The notes below the pieces were generated by a model that did no database searches, was not told the DNA's origin, and worked only from the letters and a program-made list of their open reading frames with translations. Position numbers and translations under genes: made by a program. Below are positions 1 to 5,511 of a DNA stretch of 6,210 bases, in pieces. The stretch spans positions 1-6,210 of the forward strand of contig DTXA01000293.1 of the NCBI GenBank assembly GCA_012962735.1, given 5' to 3'. Numbering within the stretch: the stretch's first letter is position 1; every line of letters begins with the position of its first letter. The stretch is from Candidatus Latescibacterota bacterium (GTDB lineage Bacteria; Latescibacterota; 4484-107; B68-G9).

Positions 1-562
1 CGGGGGGCCTGGGGTGCCCATAGCCGCCCAGTACGGCAAGCACCCGATAACCGAGAAGCTGAAGGGGATTATGACGTTTTATCCCTTGGCCCAGTCGGTG
101 CGGTTCGAACGGGAGGGGAGGGAAGGGGTGGAGGGGACCGAATTAGTTAAGACTTCCTCCCACAGTTGGGCGGAGACCGACCTTTCGGTGCTCAAGGGGG
201 AGGGGAAGGTCCGGAAGGACCCCGGGGAGCGGTCCGGGCCTATTTCATTGGCCGTAGCGGTCACCATCGAGGCCGAGGACGATACGACCGGAGAAAAGAA
301 AGCCCGGGTGGCGGTCTTCGGGGACTCGGACTTCGCCAGGAACCGGTACTTCCCATTTCAGGGGAACGGCGACCTGTTCGTGAACACCGTGAACTGGCTC
401 GCGGAAGAGGAGGAGCTCATCTCCATCCGGCCCAAACAGCTGGGCTTCAACCCGATCCATCTGACCCGCAGTCAGGCGAGGACTCTCTTTTGGATTTCGG
501 TGGTGCTGTTGCCCTTGGCGGTTTTGATCGCTGGGGTTTGGGTGTACATCCGCAGGAGGTGA
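1..562 (+). CDS. GldG-type ABC transporter auxiliary protein, C-terminal part (5' end outside window)
   Basis: The frame is already open at the left edge (first full codon at base 2) and ends at TGA 560-562, so only the last 187 codons are seen. The GTG at 14 is unlikely to be the real start, because conserved sequence is already under way there. The visible part matches the end of the GldG/ABC_transp_aux family: a YGKHPIT segment followed by FYPLAQSV, then VAVFGDSDFARN, then a DLFVNTVNWLAEEEELISIRPK-like block. It ends in a single hydrophobic helix (LFWISVVLLPLAVLIAGVWV) closed by IRRR, a short positively charged tail on the cytoplasmic side. Family members work with an ABC-2 type permease and ATPase. 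In Bacteroidetes GldG is part of gliding and type IX secretion machinery, but elsewhere the substrate is unknown. The next gene follows after two bases, its ribosome site overlapping this stop, so the two are almost certainly one operon. The family call is firm; the role is inferred. Confidence 0.85.
   Translation, partial: GGPGVPIAAQYGKHPITEKLKGIMTFYPLAQSVRFEREGREGVEGTELVKTSSHSWAETDLSVLKGEGKVRKDPGERSGPISLAVAVTIEAEDDTTGEKKARVAVFGDSDFARNRYFPFQGNGDLFVNTVNWLAEEEELISIRPKQLGFNPIHLTRSQARTLFWISVVLLPLAVLIAGVWVYIRRR
554..560 (+). promoter_or_regulatory. Ribosome binding site of the DUF4340 gene, overlapping the upstream gene's end
   Basis: AGGAGGT at 554-560 is close to a perfect anti-16S match. It lies inside the last codons of the GldG-type gene and overlaps its TGA, four bases before the ATG at 565. 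It fixes the start of the DUF4340 protein and argues against using the longer open frame that reads back to 166. The overlap suggests translational coupling of the two membrane proteins. Confidence 0.8.
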
Positions 563-564
563 AG

Positions 565-1929
565 ATGCGGTTCCGGAGCACCTTGATCGCTGCACTTGTC
601 GCGCTGGGGTTGGGGGCGTTTCTCTACTTCTACGAGATCGAAGGGGAGAAAAAGCGGGAGGAGGCCCGGGAGAAGGCCAAGAAGTTGTTCCTCTTCGAAG
701 AAGACGAAGTCCGAAAGATCGCCCTGGTCCGGGACGATACCACGCATATCGTCGTGGAGCGAGGCAAGGACGGCCTGTGGCACATCGCCGAACCTATAAA
801 GACCGACGCGGATCAGGACGCGGTAGGTCGCCTTTTGGATACTATGAGGGACGCCACCAACGAACGGGTGGTGGCCGACAGCGTCCTGGACCTGGGCAAG
901 TTCGGGCTTGAACACCCTAAGGTGAGGGTGGCTATTGTATTGAAGGACACAACCACGGACACCCTGTGTATAGGTGACTTCAGCCCGACCGGATCGTACG
1001 TGTTCGCCAGGTGGGCTGGGAGACCACAAGTGTTCCTCTCCAAGCGGTACGTCCGCACCAGGCTGAACCAGGGACTGTTCGACCTCAGGGAGCGGCGGGT
1101 CCTTCCTTTCGAACGGGAGGAGGCCAGGAAGTTGGCCCTGAAGTACGACGGGAAGCGGTTCGTGTTGGTCGGAGGTGGGGAGGAGTGGGAGCTCGAGGAG
1201 CCGGTGAAGCTAAGGGCTGACAACAGCACCGTTCGGTCCCTCCTCAGCCGGCTGCGGACCGAGCGGGCCAGGAAGTTCGTGGTCGAGCATACCACAGAAG
1301 AAGACCTGAGGACGTACGGGCTGGACCGACCCTCAGTGGAGGTCACGGTGTGGCTGGGGGAAGAAAGGGCCCAGAAGACCCTGAAGGTAGGGAAGCGGGA
1401 GGGGAGGCGGTACTATGCGAAGGATGTGTCCCGTGATCCGGTGTTTATGGTGGACTCCTCGTTCGTGTCCTACCTCAAAAAGGACCTAATGAACCTGAGG
1501 GACAAACATGTAGTAAGGTTCGACAGAGACCAAGTAGACCGTATAGAGCTGGCCTATGGAGACAGCGTAGTGGCCTGCGAGAAGGACACAGCCTCGGGAG
1601 ATTGGTACCTGAAAAGACCTAAGGAAGGCAAGATGAAGATCTGGCGGGCCAACAGGATCCTCTCGGACATAAAATTCTTACAGGCGAAGGAATTCCTCGG
1701 GAAACCTGAAGACCTGAAGCCCTACGGGTTGGACTCCCCCCGCATCGTAGCCAAGCTGTGGCATGGGGAGGAGCTGTTGGCGAAGCTTTCCATAGGGGGG
1801 CACAAGGACGATAAGGTTTACGTGCTGGGGGAGGAGGTGTGCCTTGTGGACAGCACCATAGTAGAGGACCTCTCCCCGAGTTTGGAGGAGCTCCTCGAGG
1901 AGGAATCCGAGGCTTTAAGTACGAAATAG
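565..1929 (+). CDS. Membrane-anchored DUF4340 protein with three tandem units
   Basis: This is a 454-residue protein of the DUF4340 family, of unknown biochemical function, typically encoded next to GldG-type proteins and ABC-2 transporters. Residues 1-6 are basic and 7-23 form one hydrophobic helix with no clear cleavage site, so it is probably an N-terminal anchor with the rest outside the cytoplasmic membrane. A charged Lys/Glu-rich linker (24-40) follows. Three similar units then begin near residues 42 (LFEEDEVRKIAL), 180 (LPFEREEARKLAL) and 317 (VRFDRDQVDRIEL). Each continues with a W-containing strand ending in a P (WHIAEP, WELEEP, WYLKRP), a helix, and a YGLD/FGLEHP-type turn, then strands. 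The C-terminus is acidic (EELLEEESEAL). The ATG at 565 has a strong SD; codons before it in this frame overlap the previous gene and are not protein-like. It is likely a partner of the upstream membrane protein. Confidence 0.85.
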   Translation: MRFRSTLIAALVALGLGAFLYFYEIEGEKKREEAREKAKKLFLFEEDEVRKIALVRDDTTHIVVERGKDGLWHIAEPIKTDADQDAVGRLLDTMRDATNERVVADSVLDLGKFGLEHPKVRVAIVLKDTTTDTLCIGDFSPTGSYVFARWAGRPQVFLSKRYVRTRLNQGLFDLRERRVLPFEREEARKLALKYDGKRFVLVGGGEEWELEEPVKLRADNSTVRSLLSRLRTERARKFVVEHTTEEDLRTYGLDRPSVEVTVWLGEERAQKTLKVGKREGRRYYAKDVSRDPVFMVDSSFVSYLKKDLMNLRDKHVVRFDRDQVDRIELAYGDSVVACEKDTASGDWYLKRPKEGKMKIWRANRILSDIKFLQAKEFLGKPEDLKPYGLDSPRIVAKLWHGEELLAKLSIGGHKDDKVYVLGEEVCLVDSTIVEDLSPSLEELLEEESEALSTK

Positions 1930-1933
1930 TCCT

Positions 1934-1965
1934 GAAGAACTATATATAGCCCCAAAAAGTTCTTC
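1934..1965. repeat. 8-bp inverted repeat between the DUF4340 gene and proA
   Basis: GAAGAACT (1934-1941) and AGTTCTTC (1958-1965) are perfect inverted copies separated by a 16-base A/T-rich loop. They begin four bases after the DUF4340 stop codon. No T-run follows the second arm, so this is not a canonical intrinsic terminator. It could be a weak transcript-end hairpin or an operator for proA. The rest of the 76-base gap shows no convincing promoter: a TATATA at 1941-1946 has no good -35 partner. Confidence 0.45.
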
Positions 1966-2005
1966 GCCCAGATCTAAAAGCTTGGGTTTTTACACGGGGG
2001 GGAGT

Positions 2006-3262
2006 ATGGACATAGGGGAATACGTGCGACAAAAGTCCCGGGCTGCCAAGGAGGCCTCCCGGAAGATGGCCTTCGCCTCCACCAAGCTCAAAAACGATGC
2101 CCTGCTGCGCATGGCCGATAAGTTGGAGTGGAGGATGGGGGAGCTTAGGGAGGCCAACAGGAAGGACCTCGAGGCCGGACGGGAGAAGGGGCTTTCGTCC
2201 GCTATGTTAGACAGGCTGGAGCTGACCGAAAAGCGAATTTGGGCTATGGTCCAGGGGCTCAGAGAAGTGGCAGCCCTTCCGGACCCGGTTGGTATGGTGG
2301 AGAGGATGGCGCGCCGTCCGAACGGGCTCTTGGTCGGAAAGATGCGGGTGCCCTTAGGGGTCATCGGGATCATCTACGAGTCCCGGCCCAATGTCACGGT
2401 GGACGCAGCCTCGCTTTGCCTTAAGTCTGGAAACGCCGTGGTGCTGCGAGGAGGGTCCGAGGCGATAAATTCGAACATCGCCTTAGCCTCGCTCTTCAGG
2501 GAGGCGATCAGGGAGGCCGGCCTGCCCGAGGACGCCCTGCAGATGGTGGAGACGACGGACCGCCGGGTCGTTACCGAGATGCTCAAGTGTGAGGGTCTCA
2601 TAGACCTCATCATACCCAGGGGGGGTAAGGGGCTCATCCGCACTGTGGTAGAGGAATCCCTGATACCGGTGATCAAGCACTACGAGGGCATCTGCCACGT
2701 ATACGTGCACGAGGATGCGGACCTGGAGATGGCGGAGACCATAGCCTTCAACGCCAAGGTCCAACGGCCGGGTGTGTGCAACGCCATGGAGACGCTATTG
2801 GTGCATCAGGCCGTGGCCGGGGATTTCCTGCCCAAGATAGGGGAACGCCTCGGGGAGGCCGGAGTCGAGATACGGGGATGCCCCCGGACCCGGGAGGTCC
2901 TCCCCTGGGCGAAGGAGGCGACCGAGGAGGATTGGCGCACAGAGTACCTGGACCTTATACTTTCGGTCAGGGTGGTGGAGGATATGGACCAGGCGATAGA
3001 CCACATCAACACCTACGGCTCCGCCCACACGGACGCCATAGTCACCGAGAGCTACGAGGCCGCCGGGAAGTTCGTACGGGAGGTGGACTCCTCCTCGGTT
3101 ATGGTCAACGCATCTACTCGCTTTTCTGACGGCGGGGAGTACGGCCTGGGAGCCGAGATAGGAATCTCCACAGACAAGCTCCACGCAAGGGGGCCTATGG
3201 GCCTGGAAGAACTGACCACCTATAAGTGGGTGGTATACGGGAACGGACAGATAAGGACGTAG
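2006..3262 (+). CDS. proA: Gamma-glutamyl phosphate reductase (glutamate-5-semialdehyde dehydrogenase)
   Basis: ProA reduces gamma-glutamyl phosphate with NADPH to glutamate-5-semialdehyde, the second step of proline synthesis from glutamate, in the cytoplasm. The 418-residue length is normal for the family. It opens with the usual helical N-terminus (EYVRQKSRAAKEASRKMA), then the PLGVIGIIYESRPNVT and SGNAVVLRGGSEA blocks of the cofactor domain, the KHYEGICHVYVHEDAD segment, and QRPGVCNAMETLLVH, which carries the expected catalytic cysteine (C258). The end region has YGSAHTDAIVTE, SSVMVNASTRFSDG, GLGAEIGISTDKLHARGPMG and the final LTTYKWVVYGNG. I chose ATG 2006 over the in-frame TTG at 1982 because MDIGEYV matches where the family starts and a G-rich SD-like stretch ending in GGAG lies just before it, though unusually close. 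proB and proC are not in the window; ProB must come from elsewhere for the pathway to work. Confidence 0.97.
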   Translation: MDIGEYVRQKSRAAKEASRKMAFASTKLKNDALLRMADKLEWRMGELREANRKDLEAGREKGLSSAMLDRLELTEKRIWAMVQGLREVAALPDPVGMVERMARRPNGLLVGKMRVPLGVIGIIYESRPNVTVDAASLCLKSGNAVVLRGGSEAINSNIALASLFREAIREAGLPEDALQMVETTDRRVVTEMLKCEGLIDLIIPRGGKGLIRTVVEESLIPVIKHYEGICHVYVHEDADLEMAETIAFNAKVQRPGVCNAMETLLVHQAVAGDFLPKIGERLGEAGVEIRGCPRTREVLPWAKEATEEDWRTEYLDLILSVRVVEDMDQAIDHINTYGSAHTDAIVTESYEAAGKFVREVDSSSVMVNASTRFSDGGEYGLGAEIGISTDKLHARGPMGLEELTTYKWVVYGNGQIRT

Positions 3263-3307
3263 AAGTAATCACGGGCGATAGAGGGAGCGACGTCGAGAAG
3301 GTGGTCC

Positions 3308-4333
3308 TCAGTAGGCCGCTGGACCTCCTACCTGGGCTGCCCTGCGCATCCGGGCGTAGATATGGATATCGTAGAAGTCGCTCACAGCTCCTCCGGGCGG
3401 CACGATTTGGTCTATCTGGGCCATCTCCTCCTGGGTAAGCTCGACCTCACACGCCTTCAGAGCGGAGCTCAGGTGTTCCGGGGTCCTCGGGCCGATTATG
3501 GGGGAGGTGATCCCAGGCCTGTGGAGGAGCCAGGCGTGGGCGAGCTCGGGAAGGGTTATCCCCTTGGCCTCGGCTATGGTCTTCAACTTCTCCACTGCAT
3601 CTAAGGCCTCCAGTGTGAGTCTCCTGTCCTCAGGTCCGGCCTTCTCGTACCGGCTGCCTTCCGGAGGTTTTTGGCCCTTTTTGTATTTTCCGGAGAGGAT
3701 GCCCCCGGCGAGCGGCCCCCAGGGCACGATCGCTATGCCGTAGCGCATTCCGACCCAGATAAGCTCGTTCTCTATACCCCGGTCTAAGATGTTGTAAGGT
3801 GGCTGTTCCGCCGCGATGCGTGGAAAGCCGCGGCGCTCGCTGAGGGCCAGGGCCTCCATTATCAGCGGCACGGGCCACTTCGACGTCCCCACGTAGAGGA
3901 CCTTGCCCTGGCGGACGAGGATGTCCAGGGTCTCGAAGATCTCGTGCATAGGCGTGGTTAGATCTACTATATGTAGGTAATACAGGTCTATTCTGTCCGT
4001 CCGCAGGCGACGCAGGCTGGCCTCGCAGGCCCTCACCAAGTGGTATCGACTGGCCCCCCAGTCGTTGGGCCCCTCACCCATACGCGCCACTGCCTTGGTG
4101 GCTAAGACGACCTGGTCCCTCCGGCCACCTTCGGCTAAGGCCTTACCCACGATCTCCTCGGACGTGCCCCGACCGTATACGTCAGCGGTGTCTACGAAAT
4201 TAATCCCAGCGTCTAAGGCCTTGTGGACGATCCGGATGGAGGTCTTCTCGTCGGTCCGCCATCCGAAGTTCATCGCACCTAAACACACCTTGGACACCCG
4301 CACGCCGGTGCGGCCGAGCTGCCGGTACTCCAT
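3308..4333 (-). CDS. Aldo/keto reductase
   Basis: This is a 341-residue NADP(H)-dependent oxidoreductase of the aldo/keto reductase superfamily, a cytoplasmic TIM-barrel enzyme reducing aldehydes or ketones. The start MEYRQLGRTGVRVSKVCLG is typical. The expected catalytic tetrad is visible: D48 and Y53 in VDTADVYGRGTSEE, K80 in VLATKAV, and H121 in DLYYLHIVD. Cofactor-site segments follow: GTSKW, EQPPYNILDR, VPWGPLAGGILSGKY and the C-terminal ITSPIIGPRTPEHL. This resembles the YajO/Tas-like group that acts on small carbonyls or sugars, but the substrate cannot be read from sequence. Upstream in-frame codons would add 40 residues, but they are not conserved-looking, and AAAGGAGGA sits properly before the ATG at 4331-4333. 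It is divergent from nadC and convergent with proA. Confidence 0.95.
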   Translation of the reverse strand: MEYRQLGRTGVRVSKVCLGAMNFGWRTDEKTSIRIVHKALDAGINFVDTADVYGRGTSEEIVGKALAEGGRRDQVVLATKAVARMGEGPNDWGASRYHLVRACEASLRRLRTDRIDLYYLHIVDLTTPMHEIFETLDILVRQGKVLYVGTSKWPVPLIMEALALSERRGFPRIAAEQPPYNILDRGIENELIWVGMRYGIAIVPWGPLAGGILSGKYKKGQKPPEGSRYEKAGPEDRRLTLEALDAVEKLKTIAEAKGITLPELAHAWLLHRPGITSPIIGPRTPEHLSSALKACEVELTQEEMAQIDQIVPPGGAVSDFYDIHIYARMRRAAQVGGPAAY

Positions 4334-4336
4334 CGC

Positions 4337-4345
4337 TCCTCCTTT
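4337..4345 (-). promoter_or_regulatory. Ribosome binding site of the aldo/keto reductase
   Basis: On the minus strand the bases before the ATG read AAAGGAGGAGCG. This places a strong SD core (AAGGAGGA) at good spacing and decides the start against the longer upstream-extended frame. Confidence 0.8.
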
Positions 4346-4421
4346 CCGAATGGATAAGCCCGTAGATAGGCGACGCCCTACCTTCAGGCCTTTCCCCAAG
4401 CTCGCACTATGTGTATCTACA

Positions 4422-4449
4422 AAGATAAGGGAAAAATCCCGTTTGTCAA
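4422..4449 (-). promoter_or_regulatory. Candidate sigma-70 promoter for the aldo/keto reductase
   Basis: On the minus strand a perfect TTGACA (-35; plus bases 4444-4449) is followed after 16 bases by TATCTT (-10; plus bases 4422-4427, four of six matches). Transcription would begin near 4415, leaving an untranslated leader of about 80 bases. The spacer contains a small symmetric element, GGGAAAAATCCC on the plus strand at 4429-4440. The -35 lies within one arm of the 9-bp inverted repeat shared with the nadC promoter. This is prediction from motif and position only. Confidence 0.5.
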
Positions 4450-4479
4450 GCAAACAACCCCTACTGGGAACTTGACAAA
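4442..4479. repeat. Perfect 9-bp inverted repeat holding both divergent -35 boxes
   Basis: TTTGTCAAG (4442-4450) and CTTGACAAA (4471-4479) are exact reverse complements, 20 bases apart. Each arm contains one TTGACA, pointing outward toward the reductase and toward nadC respectively. The symmetry may simply reflect two good -35 boxes, but the match extends beyond the hexamer on both sides. A dimeric regulator binding here could control both promoters. Confidence 0.55.
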
Positions 4480-4500
4480 GTCAGCCAGCTGTAATAAATT
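4472..4500 (+). promoter_or_regulatory. Candidate sigma-70 promoter for nadC
   Basis: TTGACA at 4472-4477 is a perfect -35 box. After an ideal 17-base spacer comes TAAATT at 4495-4500, four of six matches to the -10 consensus. The start point would fall near 4507, giving a leader of about 120 bases before the nadC ATG, and no other gene intervenes in the proper direction. The downstream glycosidase gene probably depends on it too. Confidence 0.55.
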
Positions 4501-4507
4501 GTATGCC

Positions 4508-4517
4508 GTTGATCAAC
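4508..4517. promoter_or_regulatory. 10-bp palindrome at the predicted nadC transcription start (possible operator)
   Basis: GTTGATCAAC is a perfect palindrome located just downstream of the predicted -10, at about +1 to +10. That position is typical for a repressor site. NAD biosynthesis genes are often repressed by NAD-responsive regulators (NiaR, NrtR, NadQ), but I do not recognise this as a known operator of any of them. A palindrome this short can occur by chance. Confidence 0.3.
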
Positions 4518-4521
4518 CTTA

Positions 4522-4632
4522 TTGTGGAGGGGAAGGTACAAGTATGTCTTCAACGGCTTCGACGAAGATGAACTGTACGATTTCACATCTGTCGGGACGG
4601 AGTGGGCCATCGGACCCCAGGGGGGGATATGA
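4522..4632 (+). pseudogene. Sulfatase-like C-terminal remnant (or small ORF) in the nadC leader
   Basis: Between stops at 4510-4512 and 4630-4632 a short frame reads WRGRYKYVFNGFDEDELYDF and then 16 further residues. The RYKYVFNGFDxDELYD segment (4534-4581) closely resembles the C-terminal motif of many bacterial arylsulfatase-family proteins, where it is normally followed by ENDPxELxNL. Here the resemblance stops abruptly after ELYDF, and nothing upstream resembles the rest of a sulfatase, so it looks like a leftover of a deleted gene. The only in-frame start is TTG 4522, which has no SD; expression as a 36-residue peptide is possible but unsupported. Its TGA overlaps the nadC ATG (ATGA, 4629-4632). 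The family resemblance is from memory of the motif, not a search. Confidence 0.5.
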
Positions 4633-5501
4633 CCAGGAAAGGATGTGGTCCGGATTTCCCCATAGAGGAGGCCTTAGAGCTGGTCAGGGCAGCTTTAAGG
4701 GAGGATGTGGGACCCGGGGACTGGACGACCCTATGGACCGTGCCTCCGGAGGTCCGGGCCCAGGGCCGCATTTCGGCCGAGGAGGAAGGGGTGGTCTGCG
4801 GGCTGAAGGCCGCAGAGCTGGCCTTCAGCGAGGTTGACCCCCAGATCGCCTTTCGCCCCGAACTCCGGGACGGGGACCGAGTCCGGCCCGGCGATGCCAT
4901 CGCCGAGGTAGAAGGGCCTGCCCGGGGGATGCTGACAGCGGAAAGGACAGCCCTGAACTTCCTCCAGAGGCTTTCGGGAATAGCCACGCTCACGGCCCGT
5001 TACGTGGAGGCCGTGCGGGGGACAAGGGCCAAGATCTTGGACACCCGTAAGACCACTCCCGGATGGAGGCTTTTGGAAAAGTACGCGGTGCGCTGTGGCG
5101 GAGGGGAGAACCACAGGATGGGCCTGTACGACATGGTGTTGATCAAGGACAACCACATCGCCTTAGCAGGAGGGATCGCAGAGGCAGTAAGGATGGTGCG
5201 GGAGAACATGAGAGCTGAGAGGCTCAAGGTAGAGGTGGAGGTCCGGACTCTGAAGGAATTGGAGGAGGCCCTGACCTCGGACGTCGAAAGGGTACTTCTG
5301 GACAATATGTCCTCGGAGGAAGCGAAAGAGGCGGTTCGGCTCGTCAGCTCCTGTGGAGAAGTCGAGGTAGAGGCATCCGGTGGTATAAGCCTCAAAAACG
5401 TCCGAGCTTACGCCGAGGCAGGGGTGGACTACATATCCGTGGGAGCCCTCACCCACTCAGCCGAAGCGTTGGACATTTCTATGGATATATATCCGCTCTG
5501 A
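4629..5501 (+). CDS. nadC: Nicotinate-nucleotide pyrophosphorylase, carboxylating (quinolinate phosphoribosyltransferase)
   Basis: NadC converts quinolinate and PRPP to nicotinate mononucleotide, CO2 and pyrophosphate in de novo NAD synthesis. The 290-residue length is normal. The N-terminal domain has REDVGPGDWTT and the ERTALNFLQRLSGIATLT helix. The barrel then shows the diagnostic substrate-binding residues: TRKTTPG (R140, K141), CGGGENHRMGLYD (H162, R163) and the lysine of LIKDNH (K173). Next come VEVEV (E202, E204), LLDNM (D225), EASGGI and the closing DYISVGALTHS. I chose ATG 4629, preceded by a G-run SD-like stretch; GTG 4602 in the same frame would add nine unconserved residues and has a poorer ribosome site. 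nadA and nadB are not nearby, so quinolinate must be made from another locus. The downstream glycosidase gene is probably co-transcribed. Confidence 0.97.
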   Translation: MTRKGCGPDFPIEEALELVRAALREDVGPGDWTTLWTVPPEVRAQGRISAEEEGVVCGLKAAELAFSEVDPQIAFRPELRDGDRVRPGDAIAEVEGPARGMLTAERTALNFLQRLSGIATLTARYVEAVRGTRAKILDTRKTTPGWRLLEKYAVRCGGGENHRMGLYDMVLIKDNHIALAGGIAEAVRMVRENMRAERLKVEVEVRTLKELEEALTSDVERVLLDNMSSEEAKEAVRLVSSCGEVEVEASGGISLKNVRAYAEAGVDYISVGALTHSAEALDISMDIYPL

Positions 5502-5506
5502 GGAGG
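5500..5506 (+). promoter_or_regulatory. Ribosome binding site of the glycosidase gene, overlapping the nadC stop
   Basis: GAGGAGG at 5500-5506 shares bases with the nadC TGA and lies five bases before ATG 5512. It supports that start and tight transcriptional linkage with nadC. Confidence 0.75.
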
Positions 5507-5511
5507 CATAG

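Noticed and set aside
166..564. Upstream extension of the DUF4340 frame (open from 166)
   Set aside because: It overlaps the GldG-type gene in another frame, gives Arg/Gly-rich sequence unlike a protein domain, and the strong SD at 554-560 places the start at 565.
1941..1946. TATATA as a -10 box for proA
   Set aside because: No acceptable -35 at 16-18 bases upstream, and it falls in the loop of the inverted repeat.
3263..3307. Possible bidirectional terminator between proA and the reductase
   Set aside because: Only an 8-bp palindrome (CGACGTCG, 3288-3295) is present, with no T-run on either strand and no stable longer stem that I can see.
4367..4380. Near-palindrome TAGGCGACGCCCTA in the reductase leader
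   Set aside because: The stem is only four perfect pairs with a one-base centre, too short and loop-less for an RNA hairpin; probably chance in G+C-rich DNA.
4334..4453. 40-residue N-terminal extension of the aldo/keto reductase
   Set aside because: The family begins at MEYRQLGRTG, a strong SD precedes ATG 4331-4333, and the extension would overlap the likely promoter.
4409..4837. 142-codon plus-strand frame, with ATG 4544 placed after a GGAGGGGAAGG stretch
   Set aside because: Despite a plausible SD before ATG 4544, the product is Gly/Arg-rich and overlaps the first third of nadC out of frame; it is a shadow of nadC.
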